A DNA stretch of 64,000 nt from Maricurvus nonylphenolicus (GTDB taxonomy: Bacteria; Pseudomonadota; Gammaproteobacteria; Pseudomonadales; Cellvibrionaceae), in the NCBI RefSeq assembly GCF_042854845.1, contig NZ_AP031498.1:3038001-3102000 (forward strand). Reading direction: 5' to 3'. Shown here piece after piece: positions 32,910 through 41,440 of the stretch. The position numbers were made by a program, and so were the translations under genes. Each line of letters starts with the position of its first letter. Position 1 is the first letter of the stretch. The notes under the pieces are model-generated. The model made no database searches. It saw nothing but the letters and a program-made list of their open reading frames with translations, and was not told the origin of the DNA.

Positions 32910-34850
32910 CTAATCAAATAAAACTGGAGAATAAATAGCTTCCGCACGCTCAACACTATTGATAACTTCATCTATATCAACTCCGATTAAACTACAGTAT
33001 TCAATAATCTCTTCCCATCTCGGCCTATTCTCTTGTTCTATCAAGCGAAGCGCATCGGTCCTGCTAAGTTTATTTTCGCGAATTTGGTTACTACGCAATG
33101 TATCGTTTTCTGTCAACCCAGCCAATTCATCATAAATATAGTTATAAAACGGAGCGGTTCCATCACCGATCCTCCATGTACTGCTATAATCGCTTCTGGT
33201 TTCCCAGCCGTATTCACCAATTAGCACATCGTTTATGGTTTTCTCATCCCAGCTTTCATACTCGAAAAGGTAAAGGTAATCCTGCTTAATAAAATAATAC
33301 GCAACAAATGCACGCAAACTGTCAAGTAGTGACTGATTTAAATATCTTGGGTTGCTTGCTACCTTAGTTATATAAAAAAGGGCTAACTGAGCTTTTTTCA
33401 TCCAATTCATCCTATAGTGCCATCCATCGCCACGATAAGGATTAACCCCAGCAAAACCAGACTTAAAATCCGTGCGCTCCAGCGGGCTCATGGAAAAAAT
33501 CATTAAGCTCAAACCAAGCTCTTTTTGAAGTCGGTTAGCATGAACAAAAAACTCTTTATCACCCGCCATAAATAAAGGCACCATGCCCAGCTCTGGCTTT
33601 TTAAGCCAAGCATTTACATTTTTCCTAACATTTTTTCTTTTTGTTTTAAAATCTGCAGCAACCCATATATGTTCTACACCTAACTTCTCACACATTCTTG
33701 CTTGATTTCGCCTCGCCAGAGGAGTAACAACCCCCCAGTCATAGGTGAAAGCTATAGGATTCATCCCATATTTCTTCTTAAGCAAATGCAGTCCGTAACA
33801 ACTATCTCTCCCACCGCTTAATGCAACTATGCAATCAGGCTCGGTTTTTCTTTTATATTTATTAAGCCGCTGACGTAAAGCTTCCTCGCCTGAAACTACT
33901 GACGGCTTATAAGTCAAACAATAATTACAAATACCCTGATCATTAAATTTAATAAACGGCATGGTTTCGGGTAAAACACACTTAAGGCAACGTTTAATTT
34001 CATTCTTCGCCTTTCGTTTTCTTTCAACATTGCCATCAACTACCCTAATAGATTTTCGGGAGAAAGCAGAAAATTCACCCTTCGAAAATTTATTACATTC
34101 ACGTACTATAAACCCCTTATCATCAGGACCTATGTTGACACATATACTATTTCCGGGTTTTATGGCTTGAATATCAAATCTTTCATTGCCAACTAACTTA
34201 CTAATAAAACTTCTTTGGAGATATGACTTTTCTGAACACAAAACAGCATAATCTGAAGCCTCACCAATTAAAGCATATAAAGATCCTGTATTGGTATAAC
34301 CAACCAAGACATCACGATCAGAAAAACCTAACAAAAGGTTATTTTCACCCTCCAGACCGCTAAAAATCTCATTAAACGAAGACTCTACATCAGCCTGAGA
34401 ACTAATTTTTGAATTGATATCTGACAATAAAAGTTCAGTATCAGACTTATACTTAACCCCAAGCTCATTCGGTTCTGAGAATTTATTAAGAACTAAACCA
34501 TTATGTGACACAACCAACCCTTCACTAACTAATGGTTGATGTTGGCTTTTTAACTGAGAAAGGCCATGCGTAGCCAGTCTTGTATGCCCAAGTATAGTTA
34601 TGCCCCCCTCATCCCTATATACTTCCTTAGCTTTATTAATAAACTTCTTGTAGTTAGACGTTTTTACAAAATTCTTTGCAGATTGCGACTCACGTAGATT
34701 AAAGATTTCACCATCGGAAATTAAACAGACACCTGTTGCATCTTTTCCTCTAGACTCAGATGCAAGCAGCAGCCCCGTCAAAGTCTGCTCAAGTTTATCT
34801 TCAAATTTAATATCATAGCGCCTTAACACAAGACCTAGAATCGCACACAT
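32910..34850 (-). CDS. Fused class-II glutaminase and N-acetyl-sugar amidotransferase (WbpG-like)
   Basis: The protein is 646 aa. Residues 1 to about 260 are an Ntn-type class II glutamine amidotransferase domain with nucleophile Cys2 (MCAILG), GHTRLATHG at 88-96 and HNG at 116-118. From about 285 begins the WbpG/PseA-type N-acetyl-sugar amidotransferase: zinc-like cysteines 288, 291, 308 and 311 (RCLKCVLPETMPF, GICNYC), PP-loop ALSGGRDS ending at 350, and MIFSMSPLERTDFKSGFAGVNPYRG. Known WbpG works with separate HisH/HisF-like class I partners to build an acetamidino group. Here ammonia supply appears built in. Product: probably an amidine or amide on an amino sugar, by inference. Confidence 0.85.
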   Translation of the reverse strand: MCAILGLVLRRYDIKFEDKLEQTLTGLLLASESRGKDATGVCLISDGEIFNLRESQSAKNFVKTSNYKKFINKAKEVYRDEGGITILGHTRLATHGLSQLKSQHQPLVSEGLVVSHNGLVLNKFSEPNELGVKYKSDTELLLSDINSKISSQADVESSFNEIFSGLEGENNLLLGFSDRDVLVGYTNTGSLYALIGEASDYAVLCSEKSYLQRSFISKLVGNERFDIQAIKPGNSICVNIGPDDKGFIVRECNKFSKGEFSAFSRKSIRVVDGNVERKRKAKNEIKRCLKCVLPETMPFIKFNDQGICNYCLTYKPSVVSGEEALRQRLNKYKRKTEPDCIVALSGGRDSCYGLHLLKKKYGMNPIAFTYDWGVVTPLARRNQARMCEKLGVEHIWVAADFKTKRKNVRKNVNAWLKKPELGMVPLFMAGDKEFFVHANRLQKELGLSLMIFSMSPLERTDFKSGFAGVNPYRGDGWHYRMNWMKKAQLALFYITKVASNPRYLNQSLLDSLRAFVAYYFIKQDYLYLFEYESWDEKTINDVLIGEYGWETRSDYSSTWRIGDGTAPFYNYIYDELAGLTENDTLRSNQIRENKLSRTDALRLIEQENRPRWEEIIEYCSLIGVDIDEVINSVERAEAIYSPVLFD

Positions 34851-34898
34851 TCCACTTCCCCAATATCACAAATAAGCTGCCCACAAAAAAATTATAAT

Positions 34899-36344
34899 TT
34901 ATTCCGGCATCAATTTTTTTCTTAACTCAACGAAAGAATCTAAAATCAGGAGTGATACTACAGGTAGAACATGGAGGAACATTCTATTTGCAGAGTCACC
35001 AAGCCCTGTACGGAATGGCATATCTCTCACCACAGGCATTGACAACACCAAAAGAGAAAATATAACCAACAGTTTATGTTCTACCTTTATAGTTTGGGAT
35101 AACACTAATGAAAAAGTAAAAACCGTGATAGCAACAAACCATGTACTCCCCCAAAAGCCATCACCACCAAACAAATTGGCATACAAACTGCGCAGGCTAT
35201 GAATGTAGACCTCTTCATTAAAAACAAACCCAAAAAATTGTCCACACAGTAAAAAAATTACTAAAAGCAGAAAATTATATTTTAAAATAATCTCGTTATA
35301 ATCTAATAAATATATCCCTGCCAGCACAACAGGAACAAGAACATGCAACAAAATCATTAACAAAATAATTCTTTCAGAAAGAACAACCCCAGATGCATCA
35401 GAACCATTTAGTAGTAAGAAACTCAGGTAAAAAACTATAGCTGCCGAGCTGACCGTCACCACCTTAAGAACCCAGCCAGCTCGATCTCGAAAGCGCTCTG
35501 CAAACAACAAAATCATTGCAAGAGAAATAAACGCTCCTTCATGCCTTGACATTGAAACACCAACAACCGTTACGACAACAAAAAAGCCGACTTCATTCTG
35601 CTCTCGCCCTTCATTTATCCCACGAGACAGGACAACAACGAAGAGCAAGAGAAAGACAGCAACTAAAGAATGGTGATTTAGATAGAAGAAGTTATAGACC
35701 GAAAGCTCAGAAGAAAATGTAAAAAATACAACTAAAAATGAAATACCAAGACTTGATGGCAAGCTATACTTAGCACTCCGAAGTTTCTCATATGAAAATG
35801 CAGCCAATGCAAAGAACAACGAGATCGACGCGGCCAAAGGAAGAGAGGAAAAGCTCTCAAGATTAGCGCCATCAAATTCAAACGAAGTGAGAGGAAGCAC
35901 AATGGGCCAACCCCAAAGATACCAACGCCCCAAATCAGTTACTCCACCCTCCCCCTCAGAAATTAAAAAACTCATATAGGAGATAATAAGAGAGTCTCCA
36001 GAAATAATGACCTCAGGAAAAAGCATACAGGCAACATATGCTACTACCAACAACATTACTGGCAAATAAAGTGACTTCACATCCAGAAGATGAAGCAAAG
36101 GAGCCTTCGGCCCATGGACACCTCCACACGAAAAAATAGAGCATGCAGCAAGAAGGGCAATAGAAGTAATCAAAACACCGAAAAAATTAAGAGAGAGATC
36201 AAGCATCAAAAGCAAAATGCATGCAAAGCACCAAAATACAGCCCCAATAGGCATGGAAAGAATGATGGACTGACTGCGTAATACGAGAGGTCGCACAGCC
36301 AATACACAAGAAACCCCAATCAGCAACAGGACAAATAAACTCAT
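34899..36344 (-). CDS. Polytopic membrane protein, possible polymerase or GT-C-type protein
   Basis: The protein is 481 aa from the ATG at 36344, which overlaps the previous stop as ATGA and has GGGGGA 8 bases upstream. It has about 11-13 hydrophobic segments across its length and a larger loop near residues 120-160 with DSLIISYMSFLISEGEGGVTDLGRWYLWGWP. I do not recognise a family with certainty. Topology and location fit an O-antigen polymerase (Wzy) or a membrane-embedded glycosyltransferase. It pairs with the small single-helix protein encoded just upstream. Confidence 0.6.
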   Translation of the reverse strand: MSLFVLLLIGVSCVLAVRPLVLRSQSIILSMPIGAVFWCFACILLLMLDLSLNFFGVLITSIALLAACSIFSCGGVHGPKAPLLHLLDVKSLYLPVMLLVVAYVACMLFPEVIISGDSLIISYMSFLISEGEGGVTDLGRWYLWGWPIVLPLTSFEFDGANLESFSSLPLAASISLFFALAAFSYEKLRSAKYSLPSSLGISFLVVFFTFSSELSVYNFFYLNHHSLVAVFLLLFVVVLSRGINEGREQNEVGFFVVVTVVGVSMSRHEGAFISLAMILLFAERFRDRAGWVLKVVTVSSAAIVFYLSFLLLNGSDASGVVLSERIILLMILLHVLVPVVLAGIYLLDYNEIILKYNFLLLVIFLLCGQFFGFVFNEEVYIHSLRSLYANLFGGDGFWGSTWFVAITVFTFSLVLSQTIKVEHKLLVIFSLLVLSMPVVRDMPFRTGLGDSANRMFLHVLPVVSLLILDSFVELRKKLMPE

Positions 36345-36970
36345 TTGACTAATCCCCCAACGGAAACCAAACAATCAGGGACAATAAAGTATTCGCCATC
36401 AGACTCCACAAAGTACAAACGATCCGGTTTGATTTCCCCACCACAGAAAAACAGTGAAATAAACGTCTCACGTCCCTTCGTCATTCTGGAGTATTCTCGA
36501 GGAAGGTAGACAGCTGGCCTATATTCAAAGCGTTGTACTTGACCTTTTTCCAACAATTGCAATTCAGTAACATCAAATTCAATATTTTCATTAACCGACG
36601 TAGATATACCAGATATTTTTTTTAAATGAACAGCAGAAATTATATCTAAACTAGCAACCTCTAAAACCAACCCTCTATAATGCTTTCGCAAAGTTACATA
36701 GATACCTAGACCAGCTCCAGGCTTTTCATAGGTCATACAATACTGGATAGATTTAGAGCACAAAAACCTTGTGATATATTTATGGCTTTTAATGAGTTTT
36801 TTTACATTAGCATGTCCGCCCCAAGCAAGCACAAAAACTAAAGCAAGCGCCAATATGAGAAAAAAACCTGTTTTCCTCTTAACGAAACCATTAAAAGAAC
36901 TATCGCTTAAGACACTAAACAATTTTAAGAATCCCTGGCAGCTTTTATCTTGAGGATCAAAACCAGACAC
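36341..36970 (-). CDS. Unknown protein with one N-terminal membrane helix
   Basis: The protein is 209 aa with a GTG start; a weak AGG is close upstream, so the exact start is uncertain. Residues about 33-51 (TGFFLILALALVFVLAWGG) form one membrane helix with the basic side at the N terminus, so the rest is probably periplasmic. Several cysteines are present. No family is recognised. Its stop overlaps the start of the polytopic membrane protein gene (ATGA), which suggests that the two proteins act together. Confidence 0.55.
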   Translation of the reverse strand: MSGFDPQDKSCQGFLKLFSVLSDSSFNGFVKRKTGFFLILALALVFVLAWGGHANVKKLIKSHKYITRFLCSKSIQYCMTYEKPGAGLGIYVTLRKHYRGLVLEVASLDIISAVHLKKISGISTSVNENIEFDVTELQLLEKGQVQRFEYRPAVYLPREYSRMTKGRETFISLFFCGGEIKPDRLYFVESDGEYFIVPDCLVSVGGLVK

Positions 36971-37056
36971 ACTCGCCTAACTCTAAAAATTCAACACGAA
37001 TTTAATTTTTTTAAAAAAGGCATCCCTGAGAACCACTCATCAGAATCACGCGCGCA

Positions 37057-37908
37057 CTATTGATCACATTTTTTTCTTGCCACAACATATAAAATGTCCC
37101 CCCCAAATACATAAATTGGAATTTTCCCGAGAATTGATTTTTTAGCTTTGCTTACAACTCTCTCAAGAAGGTTTGAATGAAACTTTCTATTCAACTTGTA
37201 TAATAAAAATGCAAGATTAGTAAACTTTCCTTTTGTAGCAACATGCTCAACTTGAAAGCCATTTAACACTAAAAACTTATGGATACTATCGATAGTAAAA
37301 AAGCTAAGATGTTCTGGAGGAGTCATAAATGCCCATCGAGCTTTAAATAATTTCGACCAAAGTGATGCATAATTAGGTGTAGAAATTATCAGCTTCCCAT
37401 CCATTGCCATTAGTCGCCTTACCTTGGCAATTTCACCGACCGGATCATTCAAATGTTCGATAACATCCCACATCGTTATTACATCAAAATAGTTATCACA
37501 CCCGGTATCGAAACGGTCTAATTCAAAAAAACGTTCAGCCAAATCTGGATAAGTATCCCTACAAATTGAAATCGCTTCCCGCGAAAGATCCGCCCCATAA
37601 CTTTCATAGCTTTCACTGCATCTGAAAACAAAGGAGCCCAGTGCACACCCATAATCCAGCAATCTTCCGCCCTTATCTATGGAATTTTTCAAATATGCAT
37701 TTCGTCGCTCATATTCCTTTCGCTCAGCATAATCATCGATATACTTTCCCTGATCGAAATAACCTGCTGAATATAAGTCATCAAGGACATCCTGCTCAGG
37801 AATGTAGCGAACCTGAGCAAAACCACAACTCCTACATTCATCAATTGTATGATTATCTACTGCGAACTTAGTAATCAAATTGTTTTGAAAACAGGCACGA
37901 CACGACAC
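37057..37908 (-). CDS. Class I SAM methyltransferase with N-terminal zinc-ribbon-like motif
   Basis: The protein is 283 aa with a GTG start. Cysteines 3, 6, 25 and 28 (SCRACF and DECRSCGF) form a likely zinc knuckle. DEPxxxLYSAGYFDQ-like text follows, then the SAM site GRLLDYGCALGSFVFRC and FDVITMWDVIEHLNDP, of the UbiG/Methyltransf_12 type seen in sugar C-methyltransferases. GGGGA lies 7 bases before the GTG. The start lies inside four copies of a CACGA repeat, so slippage would change the reading frame. It is divergent from the DPM-type glycosyltransferase gene. Confidence 0.8.
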   Translation of the reverse strand: MSCRACFQNNLITKFAVDNHTIDECRSCGFAQVRYIPEQDVLDDLYSAGYFDQGKYIDDYAERKEYERRNAYLKNSIDKGGRLLDYGCALGSFVFRCSESYESYGADLSREAISICRDTYPDLAERFFELDRFDTGCDNYFDVITMWDVIEHLNDPVGEIAKVRRLMAMDGKLIISTPNYASLWSKLFKARWAFMTPPEHLSFFTIDSIHKFLVLNGFQVEHVATKGKFTNLAFLLYKLNRKFHSNLLERVVSKAKKSILGKIPIYVFGGDILYVVARKKCDQ

Positions 37909-37915
37909 GACACGA
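37896..37915. repeat. Pentanucleotide tandem repeat (CACGA x4) over a start codon
   Basis: Four uninterrupted CACGA units. On the minus strand they read TCGTG, giving GTG triplets in several frames. The GTG at 37908 is the one in frame with the methyltransferase. Confidence 0.9.
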
Positions 37916-38072
37916 TCCCCATTAAATCCAATAAAATACTATACCATATTGCATATAGTTTTGTTAAAATAACGTCTAATATTCCTTATAAAAATCCAAA
38001 TCCCCCCTCTTGAAATGGTCATTTTTCGATCAGTCAAATAAATATAATCGACATCAACTGTTAGGAGTCGAA

Positions 38073-38990
38073 ATGGACGACTACAAGGGTCTCTCAATCA
38101 TTATTCCCGCGTATAACGAAGAATCTTCTATAGCACAAGTATTAAATGAGCTTGTTGCCTGCTTTACCCAAGCGGAAATAATAGTCGTAGATGATGGAAG
38201 CACTGATAAAACCCTCCAGATCATCAAGGGGGCTATAAAGCAGAGCCCCCAAATTCAACTACTCCAGCATAGATATAACCGTGGCTATGGTTCGGCACTA
38301 AAAACAGGTATGTTAAAATCTTCGAATGAGTATATTGCATGGTTTGACTCAGACGGCGAAATGAACGTAGAAGATTTGAAAGCAATGTACCAAAAAATCT
38401 TGTCAACCAATACTGCCGCGGTGATTGGAAAAAGAAACCGCCAGTCCCCTAGCACCATTACTCGGCGTGTAGGCAAAACCTTTATCAGGGGGCTAGCCTA
38501 CGCCTTAAACATAAAAGGTAGTTACGATTTGAATTGTGGCCTCAGGATTTTTCGTTCTGAAGTTATTAAAAAATACTTATCAATTCTTCCAAATCAGTTT
38601 AGTGCCAGTATGACTTCAACAATTTTACTCTTGGAAAGAGGTTACCCAATAGAGTTCTATCCAGTAAAAATGGGGAGACGTATAGGTACAAGCACAGTTC
38701 GAATTAAAGATGGATTTCAAGCAGCAGTTAAAGTTTTACAACTAATCACTTTATTTGCCCCAATACGGCTATACTTTGTCCCTGGACTTTTTATTTTAAT
38801 CATGGGCGTAATCTACGGATCTTGGGTTACTTTTTCTGAGGGAACAGGATTTCCAACTGCAGGAATATTGGCAACGCTGACTGGATTCATGTGTTGTGTA
38901 CTGGGATTGATTGCTGATCATGTTAGTCATTTACGACTTGATGGCATGGATTTGAACGCTGTCATAATTGAGAAAATAAACTCAAAATAA
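38073..38990 (+). CDS. Glycosyltransferase family 2, DPM/ArnC-like, with C-terminal membrane helices
   Basis: The protein is 305 aa from the ATG at 38073, with AGGAG 5 bases upstream; a TTG at 38010 gives an unneeded extension. The catalytic part shows LSIIIPAYNEESSI, EIIVVDDGSTDKT, YNRGYGSALKTGM and AWFDSDGEMNVEDL. Two helices near the C terminus (LYFVPGLFILIMGVIYGSW and AGILATLTGFMCCVLGLI) anchor it. The group includes dolichyl/polyprenyl-phosphate sugar synthases, which would make an Und-P-linked donor. It is one of only two plus-strand genes inside the locus. Confidence 0.87.
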   Translation: MDDYKGLSIIIPAYNEESSIAQVLNELVACFTQAEIIVVDDGSTDKTLQIIKGAIKQSPQIQLLQHRYNRGYGSALKTGMLKSSNEYIAWFDSDGEMNVEDLKAMYQKILSTNTAAVIGKRNRQSPSTITRRVGKTFIRGLAYALNIKGSYDLNCGLRIFRSEVIKKYLSILPNQFSASMTSTILLLERGYPIEFYPVKMGRRIGTSTVRIKDGFQAAVKVLQLITLFAPIRLYFVPGLFILIMGVIYGSWVTFSEGTGFPTAGILATLTGFMCCVLGLIADHVSHLRLDGMDLNAVIIEKINSK

Positions 38991-39002
38991 AAAGGCTCAC
39001 AA

Positions 39003-40253
39003 ATGCTTAAGGGGCTCCCTGTTGGCTATATATCTGTCGGTATATTTGCAGTCTCTGGTTTATTAATTAATGTTATTATCGCCAATTCATATGGTGCTGC
39101 TGGCCTTGGAACATTTGCTCAAACCCTTGCTATCTACTTAGTATTTGGTCAATTAGTAACAGGCTCATTGCATATATCGATAGTAAAAGATTCTGCAATT
39201 AATGTTGGTAATATCGAGTCGATAAATAAAATCATTGCCACAGTGCTAACCATAGTTACTACCATTACCATTCCAATAGCTTTATTACTCTTTTTTCTTG
39301 CACAACCAATTTCAATTATTCTCGACAGCAACAGCATTTATCAAAATATTCAGATAGTATCAATATCGCTATTCCCTTTTGCGTTAAACAAGATACTCTT
39401 AGGCATCTTGAATGGATTAAATAAAGTACGCACCTATCACAGCTGCCAAATTATAAAACACTTATCTTTAGCTGCTTCTACAATTATTATATGCGGATCA
39501 GACAGCGAAATAGAGAACATAGCTATTACGTTTCTAATTTCTGAACTAATTACTCTATTAGCAATCCTTATCAATTACCGCAACATATTAATTAAAGATC
39601 ACTTTTTAATTGATTCAGCTTGGGCTAAAAGATTTTTTTCCTACTTAAAAGATGGATATACAGCAAGCTTGTACCCAGAATTAAATCTCCGTGTGGACCT
39701 ACTTATCATTGGATTATTCTTATCTGATACAAGTGTAGGCATATACAGTATATCTCAAGCAATCTACGAAGGTGTATCGACCTTACTCTCGATATATAGA
39801 GTAAACGTAAACTCAATTTTTGCACGACTAGTAAACAACAATTTAGAAGAAGTAAGAAACATTATTAGCAAAACTGCAAGACAAGTTTATCCGCTAATGT
39901 TTGCTATGCTTACGATATCATTATTATTTTACGAGAACATTATTACAATTATATTTTCAGATACTAGAATAGTGGGGAGTTTCTGTGCGACTCACATCTT
40001 ACTTCTAAGTACATTAATAGTATGCGGCTTAGTGCCTTTCAATCACTTCTTACTGCATATTGGCGAAATAAAATTATACCGTACGCTTCAACGAAATATT
40101 TTTCTTCTTAACACCACATTAAATATTATACTTATTAATACCAATGGTATAGAAGGAGCCGCAATGGCAACCGGACTATCACTTATTGTTGGTGAAGTAT
40201 ATTGGTATCGAAAGTTTAGAAAAAAAAATAAACAGTTCGACCCAAGTCCTTAA
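39003..40253 (+). CDS. Polysaccharide flippase (MOP superfamily, Wzx-like)
   Basis: The protein is 416 aa with about 12 hydrophobic segments. The N terminus has GYISVGIFAVSGLLINVIIANSYGAAGLGTFAQ, the same helix-1 and GxxGLGxFxQ turn as other Wzx-like proteins. It follows the DPM-type gene by 12 bases and is probably coupled to it. It is convergent with the minus-strand glycosyltransferase gene. This is the second of three flippases. It is markedly AT-rich even for this locus. Confidence 0.8.
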   Translation: MLKGLPVGYISVGIFAVSGLLINVIIANSYGAAGLGTFAQTLAIYLVFGQLVTGSLHISIVKDSAINVGNIESINKIIATVLTIVTTITIPIALLLFFLAQPISIILDSNSIYQNIQIVSISLFPFALNKILLGILNGLNKVRTYHSCQIIKHLSLAASTIIICGSDSEIENIAITFLISELITLLAILINYRNILIKDHFLIDSAWAKRFFSYLKDGYTASLYPELNLRVDLLIIGLFLSDTSVGIYSISQAIYEGVSTLLSIYRVNVNSIFARLVNNNLEEVRNIISKTARQVYPLMFAMLTISLLFYENIITIIFSDTRIVGSFCATHILLLSTLIVCGLVPFNHFLLHIGEIKLYRTLQRNIFLLNTTLNIILINTNGIEGAAMATGLSLIVGEVYWYRKFRKKNKQFDPSP

Positions 40254-40276
40254 TTATTTGAGTTAATTCTTGCTCG

Positions 40277-41440
40277 TCAACGCTTTTGCGTAGAAATTTC
40301 GTCAGCTATAAGCTGCAGATATGTCTTTGCAACCGTATCCCAGTTAGGAAATGATTTTAGCCTCAAGAACCCTTTCTCTTTTAGTGACTTGCTTTGGTCC
40401 ACAAGAGTTGAAACTTTATTATAAGCATCATCTACACTAGTGGGATCAAAATATGTTGCTGCATCGCCACAAACATCATGCGCATAAGGCTTGTCAGCAG
40501 CCAATATAGGCAATCCAAAATTCATAGCTTCTATAAAAGGATTACCAAATGATTCCAGTTTGGACGGAAAGAATAATGCATCTGCCATTAGATACCAGTC
40601 ACTTAACTCTTCTTGTTCAATTTCTCCGAGGTTTATAAAGACACTATTCAAGCCCTCCTTATCCCTCTCATTCAGAAGTGATTTAACGTCATTGTCAGAT
40701 TCATTCATTGTGGTCAGAATGACTATTTCATCACCTTTGGATGCAAACTTACGTGCCAACTCTAGAATTAAACGATGGTTTTTATGTGGATAATAACGAC
40801 TCACATATAAAAGCACTAACTGCTTACCAAATCCTTTGTCTTTTTTTAGTCTTTCTTTAGGAATTATTTCCTGTCTTTGACAACCACCAGCTGCTGCAAA
40901 CTTCTCGGAAAGGGCATTTGGTACTATGGAGAGTTTTGCGTCAGGGATATTCCAGACTGCAGCCAATCGTTTTTTCATTGACTCACCCTGAACAACAATT
41001 TTAGAGGCCGTAGAAACTGTTTGAGAAAAAAATAAAATTTCCAATCGCTTTTTTAGATACTCTTTTAAGCCAATACCTTCAACAGGATCAACATAGTATG
41101 CATTTCGAAAAAGCACCACTTTGGGAACATCCAATTTTGCCGCGGCATGATTACCCAAAGATATAACCCCTGCAACATTTAGGTCTTTAACTAATCTAGG
41201 TAACAAAACAAAATCAAACCACAAGCGCCAAAATGAATTAAACTTACGTCGCTCGAAAAAAATTGTATTTATGTGAGATCCACGCAATATTTCTTCATAG
41301 CCATAACCGGCAGGCAAAATTACATTTAAAACATAATCTGTCTCCAGTCCAATTAAAGCTCTTACCAGTGATTTTCCAGTAGCTAATGTCCCAGCAGAGA
41401 CCAAATTTATTCCATTAAACAATACTTGAATTTCTGACAT
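40277..41440 (-). CDS. Glycosyltransferase family 4
   Basis: The protein is 387 aa with a GT-B fold. The C-terminal half carries LLYVSRYYPHKNHRLILEL and the donor-site ALFFPSKLESFGNPFIEAMNFGLPILAADKPYAHDVCGDAATYFDP, with the EX7E glutamates. It retains stereochemistry and probably uses a nucleotide hexose such as GDP-mannose; the donor is not readable. Its start overlaps the end of the Wzy-like gene by 26 bases. Confidence 0.9.
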   Translation of the reverse strand: MSEIQVLFNGINLVSAGTLATGKSLVRALIGLETDYVLNVILPAGYGYEEILRGSHINTIFFERRKFNSFWRLWFDFVLLPRLVKDLNVAGVISLGNHAAAKLDVPKVVLFRNAYYVDPVEGIGLKEYLKKRLEILFFSQTVSTASKIVVQGESMKKRLAAVWNIPDAKLSIVPNALSEKFAAAGGCQRQEIIPKERLKKDKGFGKQLVLLYVSRYYPHKNHRLILELARKFASKGDEIVILTTMNESDNDVKSLLNERDKEGLNSVFINLGEIEQEELSDWYLMADALFFPSKLESFGNPFIEAMNFGLPILAADKPYAHDVCGDAATYFDPTSVDDAYNKVSTLVDQSKSLKEKGFLRLKSFPNWDTVAKTYLQLIADEISTQKR

